The translations under genes were made by a program, and so were the position numbers. Source: Prunella strophiata (taxonomy: Eukaryota > Chordata > Aves > Passeriformes > Prunellidae). From it: DNA of 64,000 bases. The DNA is taken from contig JAZBQD010000017.1 in assembly GCA_036583965.1 (NCBI GenBank), positions 23,718,385 to 23,782,384 on the forward strand, written 5' to 3'. The notes beneath the pieces were generated by a model. It did not search any database. It was not told the DNA's origin and saw only the letters and a list, made by a program, of their open reading frames with translations. This document shows positions 51,240 through 62,870 of this stretch, in pieces (the first letter of the stretch is position 1; each line of letters begins with the position of its first letter).

Positions 51240-53560
51240 TGCCTGTGGGTAGGGATCAGGGGAAAGAACAATGAAACAGACATCCCAGGGGGAGCCTGTT
51301 ACAGCCCACCCAGACAGGACAAAGGGGCAGAGGAAGTATGCTATAAAAAGGTGGCTGGTGTTTCATGATCACCAGCCCTTGCTCTTGTGGGAGACTTTAA
51401 CTTGTGGGATGTCTGCTGGAAACTCAACACAGTGGAGAAGAAGCAGTCTAGGAGGTTCCTGGAGTGTGTGGAGCATGACCTCCTGACACAGGTGGAGGTG
51501 AGCCTGCAAGGGACAGTGACCCACTAGACCTGCTGTTTACAAAGAGAGAAAGGCTGGTGGGAGATGTGGCAGTCAGGGGACACCTTGGGCACACTGACAA
51601 TGAAATAAATACAGCTTTCTTTGTGAAGTAAGGAAGGGGGAGTCAGCAAAACCTCTGCCTTGGACTTCCAGAGGTGGACTTGTTCACCTCTGTTCAGGAG
51701 ACTGGTTTAGACAGTTCCTTGGGAAACATTCCTTAGAAAAAAAGGGACCATACTCTGAAGGATGGTCACACTCTAAGGAGGATATTTTGAACGTGCAGAT
51801 GTGGGCCATCCCTATGTGCTGAAAGAAAAGCCAGAGTTGAACAAGAACAGTCTGGCTGAACAAGGAGCCTTCACTGGAATTTCAGGGGAAAAAGAGAGTT
51901 CATGAACTTTGGAAGAAGGGACAGGCAGCTCAGGAAGACTACAAAGATATTATTAGGTCATGTAAAAAGAAAATTAGAAAGGCAAAAGCTCAGCTAAAAC
52001 TCAATCTGGCCACTGCTGTGAAAGATAATAAAATGTGGTTTTATAAATACATTAACAACTAAAGAAGGACCAAAAATCTCCAACCTTTTTTGGACACATG
52101 GTGGAATATTGTCATCAAAGATGAGGATAATGAGGTACTTCAGCCTTCTTTGTCTCAGTCTTTAACAGTACAAACACTTATCCTCAGGGCAACCAGACCT
52201 AGAGGCAGCAGACAGGGATGGAGAGCAAAGTAGATCCCCTGAAATCCAGGAGGAAGTAGTTAGTGACCTGACTTAGACACACAAGTGTGTGGGACTGGAT
52301 GGCATTTACCTGAGGATACAGAGGGAGTTGGTGGAAGAGCTCCCAAAGCCACTTCCCTTCATCTATCCTCAGTTTTGGCTGACTGTTACCAGGACTGGAG
52401 GTTGACCAGTGCAAGGCCCATCCACAATAAGGTCTGAAAGGTGGATACAGGCCTGTCAGCTTAACCTCAGTGAATTGAAAGATTGTGGAAAAAATCATCT
52501 TGAGAGTCACCATTTGTCACATGCAGAAGAACCAAGGGAGCAGGCCCAGACAACATGGGTTCAGGAAAGGCAGATCCAGCTAGACCAAGCTGTCCTCCTG
52601 TGGTGAGGCCAGGTGACTGGCTTGGTGGATAAGGGAAAGGCTGTGGATGGTGTCTACCTGGACATCACTAAAACCTTTGATATGGATTCTGCATGGCTTG
52701 GGCAGGAGCACTCTTCACGGGGTGAAGAGTGACAGTCAGGAACTGGCTGGATGGCAGGGCCCAGAGAGTGGTGGTGAATGGTGCTGCATCCAGGAGGTGC
52801 CCAGGCACTAGAGGTGTTCCCCAGGGATCAGTGCTGGGGCCAGTCCTGCTTAACATCTTATTAAATGATCTGGACATAGGAATTGAGTGTATCTGCAATC
52901 AGTTTGAAGTAACTTGGGCAGGGATTTTGATCTGCTGGATGGTAGGAAGGCACTGCAGGGGATCTGGGCCAACAATAACAGCCAAGAGTTTGAGGTTCAA
53001 TAAGATGAAGTGTCAGGTCCTGCACTTCATCCACAACCACCCCATGCAGTGCTACAGGCTGGAGAGGAGTGTACTGGAAATCTTGCCAGCAGAAAAGGAG
53101 CTGGGGGTGCTGCTCAGCAGTGGCTGAACATGAGGCAGCTGTGTGCCCAGGTGGCCAAGATGACCAGCAGCATCCTGGTCTGTATCAGCAACAGCGTGGC
53201 CAGCAGGAGCAGGGCAGTGACTGTCCCCCTGTACTGGGCACTGGTGAGGCACAGGTCAAGTGCTACATCCAGTTCTGGACCCCTCACTCGGAGGATATTG
53301 CAGTGCTGGAGCATGTCCAGAGCAGGACAAAGGAGCTGGGGAAGGGTCTGGAGCACAAGGTTTATGTGAAGTGTATTTTTTTAGCCTGGAGAAAAGGAGG
53401 CTCAGGGGTTGTACCCAGATGGGGGCTGGTCTCTTCTCCCAGGCAGTCAGTGACAGGGGAAGGAGAAACAGCTTCAAGCTGCATCAGGCGAGATTCAGGT
53501 TGGATATTAGCAAGAACTTCCACACTGAAAGGGTTGTCAAGCACTGAAATAATATGCCCA
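51240..53560 (+). pseudogene. CR1 ORF2 remnant (endonuclease and reverse transcriptase)
   Basis: The APE-type endonuclease is represented by the GDFN and GHLGHxD blocks, but in broken frames. The reverse transcriptase shows YLDIxKTFDMD (family YLDFSKAFDTV, 52655-52685), the GVPQGSVLGPVL box in the 52729 frame, and a C-terminal domain. The region where the catalytic FADD box should lie (about 52890-52930) reads ICNQFEVTWAG, so the active site is lost by a deletion or frame change. No function possible. Confidence 0.85.
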
Positions 53561-53720
53561 GTGAGGTGGTAGAGTCACCATCTCTGGACTTGCTCAAGAA
53601 ACAGCTGGACATGGCACTCAATGCCACAGTCTAGTTTAACATGGTGTTCAGTCCAAGCTTAGACTTGATGATCTTGGAGGTCTTTTCCAGTCTTAATGAT
53701 CCTATGACTTTATGTTTCAT

Positions 53721-53774
53721 ATTTAAAACCACTTGTGGTTTTGGTGCTACATTCCTTCCAAATCCTCCTTGTAA
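53721..53774. other. Short gap between CR1 tail and LTR duplication
   Basis: About 55 bp with no feature. Two insertions have landed close together here. Confidence 0.5.
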
Positions 53775-53779
53775 CTCTG
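53775..53779. repeat. Target site duplication, left copy (CTCTG)
   Basis: Five bases before the LTR start at 53780, repeated exactly at 54474-54478. If the final A of the LTR is counted with the flank, a 6-bp ACTCTG match is also possible, so the class cannot be fixed from this alone. Confidence 0.8.
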
Positions 53780-54473
53780 TGTCTTAGGTTGCAAAAGCAA
53801 GATGTGGCTGGGGGTGTGTATTCTATTGCCATCTGTCAGAGGTGGGGCAGTTATCTTTGGTTAATTAGGCCACCTGTTAAAACCAGGTGGAGCAGTTTTC
53901 TTTATCTCTTCCACAACCAATCCTCAGGGGAGATATCTTCTGTTAAGGGGCCATTGAATCTCACTGCATGGCTGATAAAATACATTGTCCCATTGTGAGA
54001 AGCTCTGCTCAGAGGGAGGAGCCAAGGATACTTGGCTATAATCTGAGATTTGGAACACTAGAGGCAGTCTTTTCCCACTGGATTCCCAGAGGAAGATCAG
54101 GCCCATCTACACCACCACTGGACCTTCAGAGGAAAACTCCACCCTTCTACAGGATCACTGCTTCAACAGATCCACATCTGCAACTCCAGGAGGACAGCAG
54201 ACACCATTTCAATTGTACTGATACCAACACCCTGACCAACAGGGTGTCAGGTCATATTCTGACTCTGCCAGTGTTGTTTTTTATTACTGCATTTTCTTAA
54301 TTTTTATTTTTATTTTTTCCTAAAAAAACCCTGTTATTCCTACTCACATATCTTTGACTGAGAGCCCTTTAATTTCAAAATTTTAATAATTCAGAGGGAG
54401 GATGTTTACATTTTCCATTTCTAGAGGGCCTCCTGCCTTCCTTATCAGACACCTGTCTTTTCAAACCAAGACA
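53780..54473 (+). mobile_element. Solo LTR of an endogenous retrovirus, 694 bp
   Basis: Begins TGTCTTAGGTTGCAAAAG and ends TCTTTTCAAACCAAGACA, so the termini are imperfect inverted repeats with TG...CA ends. Flanked by an exact 5-bp duplication CTCTG (or a 6-bp ACTCTG). Landmarks: GGGGTGTGTATTCTATTGCC (53810-53829), TGTTATTCCTACTCACATATC (54331-54351) and GAGGGCCTCCTGCCTTCC (54424-54441), all familiar from passerine LTRs. No internal retroviral genes are adjacent. Orientation is inferred from the order of these blocks. Confidence 0.85.
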
Positions 54474-54478
54474 CTCTG
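54474..54478. repeat. Target site duplication, right copy (CTCTG)
   Basis: Exact match to 53775-53779. Confidence 0.8.
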
Positions 54479-56879
54479 CAGTAATGACAAGATTGTGCTT
54501 AAATGCACAGAATGAAAGAGATTACATTGAAGTTGTGAACAGTGCAATCTCTTCTTAAATGTAAAGGCCTCTCTGGCAGGGAATCCAGATGAGCTTTCAG
54601 TTGTTTAAGAATCTTTCCACCCTCCTCAGTCAATGAGGTGGTTGGGATCATGTTTCTTTGGGTCTTGTCCCTACCAGCACATTGAAGAGATGCATCTTGT
54701 CATCTGCATCCACACATCTTGCAGCAACAGCAAAAACATCTGCAGTCTAAATTAAAGGGAAAAAAACCCCAGTATTTCCACATCCAGGTAAATCTCATTC
54801 CAGCCTAAATCTTACCCCCTTTAATTTTTCCCTATTGTTTGGGAAATTCTGTTTTTATTCTGCTCATCTACAGAAGCTGCAGTAGTACCAGAGTACATGA
54901 CTTGTTTTATAACTAGAACTTATGGTTTTCTGATTGCATCAGTAATAGATGCAAAGAGGGCACTACTGTAATTTTAGGCAGAAAGAAATTAACACAGACA
55001 TGTTTGAGTTGAATGCTGCATTAAGAGCACAGCCCTGGGAAAATACACTTAGCTTGCAAGTTTTGCTGGTAGCCAAAAGAGAAGAAAAAAATACCAGTGT
55101 TCAAAGTGAAATGACACTCTCACATCCTTCTGCTCCCCTCTTCTTCAGAGTCTAAAAAAATTACACTAGCCAAACCAATATACAAATATTAATATATTTC
55201 AACGTGAGGCATGGTCTTTTCATAAAGCATTATGCACAAAATATCAGGCCAGAGGTGAAAGTGACAATGCATAGAAAGCTGAGAGATGAAACCAAAAAAT
55301 CCTCCCCAAATTAATTTCGCTTATTTCCTAGGAAACACAGATTCTTAAGAGGGCTGATAGAGCCCTCAGCCCAGCTGGTGATCAGCTGTCTAGATTTACA
55401 AAGAACAGTTCAGAATCTGTAAGGTTTGAGAATATCCAACAACCAGTACCATCATTAATAAAAATGTAGCTACGTTCCCAAAGCTCTGGTGTGCAAGTAG
55501 GTCAAGAAGAGCATATCAACATGTCTGATGGAAGATTCACACTAAATACCTCCAACAGTCTCTGTCTCCCTTCCTCCCCAGCCAGGCTGAGCTGTTTAGG
55601 AAGCTGAAGTGTATCTCTTCTGGTTAAATAAGCTCCCATATTCAAGTACACAGCTGCTCACTTAATCCCATTTTCTACTGTCACTTCACTGATTTCCACT
55701 GCATTGTGTATGAATTCTTGGAGAAACACTAGAGAAGTTCAAAGCCATGTTCTGATCCCAAAGTATCAGCTCCTTCCCACATCTTAGTGACCAAGTGAAG
55801 CCAGAAAATGTTAGGAAACATGTCTGCCCCAGAGCCTGACACTTATTTCTTCCAGTGTGTTAATACTTGGAGAAGACTGCTTTGCCCAAACCCACACAAA
55901 TAAGATTCCAATCCAAAAACCTGCTGGAACTTGTTACTGTGACTACTTCTGAATTTTGGCAAATAACTTTGATTTTCCAAGTTTACCCTTTAACTGTTCA
56001 AAGTCCCTTCTGCTGAAAGAATATTTAACAGAGGATAAACTCACCAGATTAGAGGGCTGTTTTCTAAACAGGGTATTTGAAAAGAGCTAAAAATCAAAAT
56101 TTGAGAAGGAATATTTGTGACATCTGTTACAATGCTGCCATACTACTGAAAGAACTTTCATGTTTAGGAACATCTACAGAGAAAATGATGTCAAGTAGCA
56201 GAAAATGTGGTATCATAATGCTTTGACAAGACTCCCTAAAAGCATACACCCCATATGCCCTGAGTTAGATATTGTAAAGCTTTTTTATAGTTCAAAGTTT
56301 ATAAAAGCAAAAGATTAAGAACGAGTCCATGCTATAAGATGATCGCAGCTTTAGCACGCTGATGCTAAAGCACAAACATTCCCAGCTGGCATATTTAATG
56401 AAACTGATCTCCATGAATGGAAGAAAGTATCTGCTAGTTTTGAGAGAAGAGGTGAAAGAAGGACTTTGCGGCAGCATCTTCATGAATTTTCAAAGTTTTT
56501 TTTTTTTTCACTTTCCATGAAAACGGAGTTTTCCTTTGAGAGCCTGGTACGTACAACTTCCTTCATGATACCACAGAAATCCTCACCTAGAGCCACTGCT
56601 AAGGCAAAATATCTGTGTGTAACTGAGTATAAAGTAAGGTATTTTGCTACATTTAATAATTCAAATTCCATCATGAGGGAAGACATTTGATCATTAATTT
56701 CTTGTTTTCATTTCCTTTTCTACTTTTCTAATTTATTCTGAATAGAAGCTTAGAGCAGAGGCTTTCGAAGCATTCTCAAAAATTTACCAAGAAGTTCTTC
56801 AAAAATTTACAAACTTCACTGTATTCACTGTGGCAATCCAGCCAATCAGACTTCACTTTTAATTTAGTTAATTAAAATT

Positions 56880-56884
<5 letters not shown>

Positions 56885-56924
<40 letters not shown>
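56885..56924. repeat. Poly(T) tract, 40 bp
   Basis: The longest pure homopolymer in the window. Length is likely variable or subject to sequencing error. Confidence 0.95.
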
Positions 56925-56927
<3 letters not shown>

Positions 56928-58505
56928 TTCCATGTTTGTGCAAGTTTCAAAGAAGCACATTATCAGCAAACAGATCTGCTGAAATTTGTATCACAATTTG
57001 AAAGATCTTTCTCAGGCTTCTGATGCCTTTGTTCATAGTGGTTTTATCTTTTTTAGCTTTGTTTCCACTTTTCTGGATAAGCTATCTTGGTAGCAGGAAA
57101 TTAAACACCTGTTTTCCTTGAGTAAGTCATAACAAGCCCAAGGACCAAAGAGGGTAGTTTTTGAAATGAGAAGTCTTCATAAACTTCAGATAAAACCTGA
57201 ATTTTCAACAACTTTGACAGCACTTTTGGTCCAGACTTGACACTTTTGGGATTTCCTCCTCTCTTTCCCCTGGTTGCTCTGAGGGATGACCACATAAGAT
57301 CCTAAGGGATCAGCTTCATGTTTATGGCAAGTCTTATTAAACTATTTTGAATGTAAAAGAATGTTCTCAATACAAGAAAAGCAAGCAGTGCCATTCTGGA
57401 ATGGGCACACCTGAAAGTAAGTTGCTAATCAGCTGTGCATCAGTTTTGTTAACTCATGGACAGGCAATCTAGTGGAACTAACTGAAGGCTAATTTTACCT
57501 TTCTGGTCTCCCCTGAAGTCTGTAAAACACAGGGATGCCTACGTTGCATGCACAAATCTATTTTCATGGCTTAGATGTGTGATGTACCAGGGCTGGTTAA
57601 CAACAGACCAGAACAGTGGGACAGGGGACAGTCAAGTGTGACTGTGGAGTGTAAGCATAACAAACAGGAATCTGAGGAAGCCTAAATTCCTATTAAAAAA
57701 AAAAAAAAAACAAACAGAAAAAAACCACCTATCATCAATAGCCATCATTTACTGCAAGCATTGAATTTACATTCAAAATTCAGATTTGTAACATATCTGA
57801 GTTAGTGTTAATACAACTGGATAATTTATCTATGTACAATGAATATGCAACACAACACTTCAAGAAAAGAGTAATTAAACCAGAATGTCTCTGGAGTCAA
57901 ACTCCTCAGAAAAAAATGAACTGTTGAGCAGGGAAGGCAAACAGCTTGAAGTGAAGGTTACAAATGAACTGTTTTGGATCCATCAGATATAGTACCAATA
58001 CTAATGAAGGACAGAAAAAAAAATTGCCACTCTTTTACTTGTATTTTGAATGATGGCACAAAGCATTGACCAGCAGTAGGAAAGAAGTGTTTCACTTTGA
58101 CCTATCTTCACCTTCCTCTTGATATTACAGGTTGTTACAGAGTACCTTGTATTTCTAAAAGCTAATACCAAACTTTTGAGACAAGTAGATATCAAGAAGT
58201 GGTGGATCATCTTTCAGGGATATTTAATTTTTATTAGAGAATATTGTCTTCATAAGTGCTGGAAAATAGCACTCTTTTATCAGGGCTTTTAATAGAAGTT
58301 TTTAACAGCTGTACAAGCTGTTAACATTCAAGTAAACACTTGAAACTAAGAACATCCTTGCACTCAAAGCAACAGAAATACCAGTGCTGTACTAATGAAG
58401 TGCCCTACTGCATGTAAGAGAATAATTTAGTAAGAATTGCTTCAAAAGAAAGTTCAGCTCTTAAGTTTTTGTAAAGTATTGTTTATTATCAATACTCTCC
58501 CAGCA

Positions 58506-58535
58506 CTTGCAATGAGTTCACTTGCAATGAGTTCA
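58506..58535. repeat. 15-bp tandem duplication
   Basis: CTTGCAATGAGTTCA occurs twice in tandem with no mismatch. Confidence 0.9.
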
Positions 58536-60959
58536 CTTACAGTATTACAAGGTCACAAAAAATGTCATCTTGATCTAAACTCACTTATGTACAGGAATCA
58601 CATGATACAATACATAAAATAAGAAATCAAGTTTTACTAACTCTGTTTGGTTTTTAAAGTGACCTTGTAAATATTACAAAGGATATTGTTTTCCTTGTTC
58701 CCAATTATGTCTGACAGAAAGTTGGTTGAAAAAAGAGTAATTACAAGATGAGACAGTAATTCATATAACTTCATTACATGAAGTTAGAAAACCTCTTAAC
58801 CCACTGAAGTTGCCCATATTGATTTGAAAATACCTGAAAGTTTGCATTGCTTCCTTAATTTTTGCCGTAATTACTGAAACCGTGGGCAACAATTGCAGGT
58901 TTTCAGATTAGAACTGCTTTTCACCCCAAGACCAGCCTTTCCAAGACTATGACAGTGTGCTACCTCATTCCACCAAAAAGATCCAATCTCTCCCCCAGCT
59001 TTTAAGCTGTTGGGCCCAGATGACCATGGATGTGCTAGCACATCTGCTGGCTCAAACCACCAGCCATCACAGCAGTAGTTTAGCAGAAGGTGCCTCTACA
59101 GTGAAGGTTAATTAGGAAAGTGTCAGTGTGAAAAAAGCTGCACTTCATTATGAAATGTACACACTGAAATGCTGAGGTCCAAATGCCACAACTGGGCAAA
59201 CAAAGCCCAATGTTAAAAGACGTGTGCAGAACACGTGTGCAGGCACAGCTGGATCAACAGTGCTGATGTGGCTGAAATTGTGCAGTCCCAGGCTATTATT
59301 TTATCCAAGATGAAGCATCTCTCAAATTGTATTAATTTCTCAAAGTGTTATAGATAAAAAAACCATAGACACTATTTCTAGTCATAAAATACATCTATAA
59401 TTCTTTTGATAGGAAGTCGTAATTAGTTGCTGCTTTTTAATGCTTAACTAAGTCACCACTTCTATACATCTATATTTAGTCACCTTCATGTAGTAATAAT
59501 ACAGAGGGTTTTTAACGGGACTCAGGCCTTCTCAGTAGTACTGGTAAGAGCACCCACGACTTCTTAGCACTTGATGACCTCTGGGTGTTGGAGAAAACAA
59601 AGAATGCACGCTACATACAACCCCAGTGGACAGCCAACCACTTTAAAAATGGGCACTTTTCTTTCATGCTGGGAAAACACTCTCTTGCCAAAGGAAGGCT
59701 TTCCTAGACATTGGTGGGAAGGTCACAACTGATCTTGTTGCATGTATCTTTTGCAGAAGAGGCCACACAAACCTGGAGCATGTTTTGCAGTAACAAAGCC
59801 CTTCCACAAGTCCCCCTGCTAACACTCCAGTTCCTCACACGTATTTACAGGTGTTCCTGGAACTCTTTATTATTTACACACAAAAGGAGCTAGTCCTCCG
59901 CAAATGGCACGAGGCAGCTTCACAATTTTTCCTTTATCTTTATAAAACTTTACTATAGTAAGAAAAGTACTATGTATGTATAAGATGGTCAGCTACATAT
60001 AATCAAATTTGTATTTTTCAGCACTGATAGTTCCTCTGTGCAACTGTGCTTATAACTGCAAATTTTTAGCGTTGCTCCTCGTTGCTGCCTTCTCTGCAGC
60101 TAAAGAAGGTTTGATTTTAAACTGAAGACATTTACATAAACATATTTTGTCCTCATTTTCAAATTATAGCAAAATACTTCAACTGTGGTTAGTTACACAG
60201 TACTCAAACTGGTTTAAGTTGAGAACTAAAAGCTATCCTTCTGTGAAAGCTGAACATACTATGTCCCTGCTGGAGTACAAACTCCATGTGTAGCTCCTCA
60301 TTTGCTGCCAAGTAGTGTGTCTTGCATCCTCTCATTACTCCAGCCATCCAAGCACATAACTGTATGAAAAGCTACCAGCACCCAACCATTTCCCTAATTA
60401 GTCTGTTTATCAACTATGACTGACATCTTGAGGTGCCATTATCTATGTGTGTTGTTCACAGACCCTACCACCCATGTAATCTCAACTCCACAACACTGTA
60501 CTGTGGTGCTCAACAACACATGCTACAGTTTTGTATCAAAAATCTCACAGCAGAGATGAAAAACAAAAGGTGAAAGAAAACGCTTAAAAATAAAAGCTAT
60601 ACTGCACAAGCCACTTTTGGAATTGTGTTCTCACTGATGGCAGCTCACTTTCATTCAACTGAATGAATTAAGATATGTACCTCAAAAGGGCAGAAGAAAG
60701 TTGAGTTGACTAGCTTTTCAAGATTTACTTGAATTACTGGGAAGGGAAAAAAACCCCACCAAACTACATCCAACTAATGGAGCCTAGAAATTAATGCAGT
60801 AATAAACAACAAATGGACATAGTGATAAAGAGTAAATCCTCCTCTCTCCCTGTACATCATAAAATCATAGAAAGACTAGGGTTGGAACCTGAGGATGGTT
60901 AACTGTCACTTGCCAGGGAAAACAGCCCTAGTGCAGAGCTATTCTGAGGCAGAGCAGGG

Positions 60960-61900
60960 GATCAAGGTGAGCAAGGCCAATTTCTGGAGCTGAGGAAACT
61001 GCATTTGGCTGAGCCAACAGCGATGGAACAGCAGTAGCAGCTGATATAAACACAACTCTCTATTCCTCCCAAGCTGCCTTTCCTTGCTTTCACCCTCTGT
61101 AAGCTGTATTTTAAGTTTGTCCAGGAGCACATTGTTCATATGTGCACACCACCTGCATCCTTGTCTGATTTCCCTTGCAAGGAGACAAGCCTTGAACATC
61201 ATCCAGCTCTCTTGAGGTCCTCTTCCCTCCAGGGCTCTATCCCCTGGTACTGTACCAAGAAGATGCTGAAGTTTGCTCTCCTGAACTCCAGGATAGTGAG
61301 CTTGCTGTGCAACCTCCTTGCTGCCCTAAGGATCTCAAACTCCACCATTTCACAGACACTGAAGCCCAGAATGTCCCTGAGCTTCACATTCCCCACCAGC
61401 CCCTCCCTGTGAGAACAAAATCCACCATAGCACCTCTCCTCCTTGGCTCATATATCTGACCTGCAGAGGGAAGTTATCACCAAAGAATTTCAGGAAGCTC
61501 CTAATCCAAGAGGTTTATGCCTCTGCATTCTCCTTTCAACAGCCACTTGCGTGTTTGAAGTCCCCCATGAGAATCAGTGTTTGTGAAATCAAGGCCACTC
61601 CTGTCTTTCTGTAAAGGGCCTCATCTTTTCTATCTTCCTGGTCAGACAATCTGTAGAAGACCCCCACTATAAAGCCACCTTCCCTTGCCTGCCTTTAATC
61701 CCGACCCATTAACTCTCAGTCAGCTCCTCATCCATCCCCAGCTCGTCATTGACATAGAGGGCAACACCACCTCTTCATCTCCCTTGCCTTCCTAAGGAAC
61801 CCATGCCTTTCCATTTGACTCACAGGAGTCAACACACATTTCCATGATGCCAGTGACTCTAGTCCTGCACGTATCTCTAATTCCTCCTCTTTATTTACCC
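60960..61900 (-). pseudogene. CR1 ORF2 endonuclease remnant
   Basis: The minus-strand frames at 61199-61396 and 60939-61202 preserve the C-terminal half of the APE-like endonuclease (VKLRDILGFSVCEMVEFEILRAARR and MNNVLLDKLK). Upstream, the blocks for GGVALYVNDELG and VGVFYRLSDQED (about 61655-61780) and LMGDFKHASG (about 61550-61580, family MGDFNxPDICW) are visible in other frames. The frames are interrupted, and the reverse transcriptase that should follow is deleted. Confidence 0.8.
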
Positions 61901-62079
61901 TGCTGTGTAAGCATTAGCATAGAGGCATTGAGTTGGGCCCCTATGAAGCTTTCTGGCTGGAGTATCCAGAATTCCCTGATGCTGCAATTCCAGTGCTCTC
62001 CTGCTGACCTGCTTATCCTCTCCAGGCTCTAGGCACCTCTTGCTGAATGGAACAGCATGCCACCCCACACCTTCCCAGC

Positions 62080-62870
62080 ATTAAATCTGATTACATCCCC
62101 TTCCCGCAAGGGGATATCAAATTTAATGCCCTATCAATATCAAGTTTAATGCCCTGTCAATAAGCTCCATAAGCCCTTGAAAAAGGCCCTCCTTCCTCTT
62201 TATAAAGGCAAATTCCATCTGAATTCATCATGTCCAGGACCATGGAGGCCAACCCATTACACAAAAGAAAATTGTGGCAGTGTGCCACCAGCCCCTGAGT
62301 CAGCTATTAACACTGGGTCCATCTGTTTTTTAAAATGTCACTACCTGCATGTAACAAAAGCAGAGAAAAAAATAACCTGTGCCCCTGATTACCTCTCCAA
62401 CCATCCCAGGACCTTGAAGTCTGTTTTGACAGCCTCTGGACTATGCATTGTGGCTTTGTCACCATGCACATGGAGGACCAACAAGCAGGATGAGTCCAAT
62501 GGCTGAACCAGGCCAGGAAGTTTCCTGGTGATGTCTGTAACTCACATCCCAGGGAGGCAGACTTTTCTGTTGGAGAAGGACCTTTGTCCTAATCATCCAC
62601 TGATTTTCCTACCACATCCACAGCCTCACACCTACTGCACAGAGGCACCTGGGAGGCTGAGGTGCACAAGAAGGGCTTCTGTCTGTTGTGCCAAGCAAGG
62701 ACTTGCCTCCTTTCACTCTTTCCTTCTGATCCACTGCCTGGCACGGGGAGGTTACACAATGCTCTGGATACAGATTTCTTTATGGTCTCTGCTCCTGTCT
62801 CAGGAAGGCCAGAGCATAGTTCAGCTGGTCAATCTCCACCTTGGAGTTCCTGATACTTCTTAATCTCGCT
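62080..62870 (-). pseudogene. CR1 ORF1 remnant (esterase-like domain)
   Basis: On the minus strand the blocks AAGTCTGCCTCCCTGGGATG, ACATCACCAGGAAACTTCCT, GGTCCTGGGATGGTTGGAG, TGACTCAGGGGCTGGTGGC and GGAGCTTATTGACAGGGCAT occur in the order expected for CR1 ORF1, ending in the 'L-E-L-I-D-R-A-L-N'-like C-terminus. A second copy of the last words (TTGATATTGATAGGGCATTAAA) shows a local duplication at 62110-62160. Many stops; not expressed as a protein. Confidence 0.65.

Larger units (their letters stand above)
50640..53720 (+). mobile_element. Long CR1 LINE copy: ORF1, endonuclease, reverse transcriptase and tail; decayed
   Basis: A near-full-order CR1 on plus. An ORF1 remnant (about 50870-51170) carries the SGNH/GDSL-esterase-like start (KKESLIVVGAFPSKGN in place of a VVGDSLL-type motif) and the segment antisense to which the other long copy also aligns. 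The sequence then jumps into the endonuclease of ORF2 (about 51240-52000; TTGTGGGAGACTTTAACTTG encodes the VGDFN motif, and GGACACCTTGGGCACACTGACAATGAAA the GHLGHxDxE motif). Reverse transcriptase follows: NWLDGRAQRVVV and TRGVPQGSVLGPVLLNILLNDLDIGIE in the 52729-53127 frame, then LRFNKMKCQVLHF, AQVAKMTSSILVCISNSVASRSR (53140-53210) and the [17 protein letters not shown]-terminal motif near 53500-53545. The tail at 53690-53720 has degraded octamers. Stops and frameshifts throughout; the FADD box is missing. Confidence 0.93.
54479..60855. other. Unique AT-rich sequence with homopolymers
   Basis: About 6.4 kb without a recognised gene or transposon. It contains a T40 run (56885-56924), an A16 run (57695-57710) and a 15-bp tandem duplication (58506-58535). 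ORFs are short and featureless. Confidence 0.6.
60856..62870 (-). mobile_element. Long CR1 LINE copy lacking reverse transcriptase, antisense
   Basis: The minus strand runs through CR1 in order. ORF1 is at about 62870-62080: an N-terminal segment RNSKVEIDQLNYALAFLRQEQ consistent with a coiled coil, then the esterase-like region. The endonuclease is at about 61900-60960, with RGGVALYVNDELGMDEELTES, ILMGDF, EMVEFEILRAARRLHSKL and MNNVLLDKLK matching CR1 order. The sequence then jumps to a degraded tail (TTTCTATGATTTTATGATG) at 60856-60875. All reverse transcriptase is absent, so this copy carries a large internal deletion. Stops and frameshifts occur throughout. Confidence 0.9.

Noticed and set aside
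52729..53572. ORFs of 132, 119 and 167 codons resembling a real reverse transcriptase gene
   Set aside because: They are pieces of one decayed CR1 ORF2 in shifting frames and not host genes.
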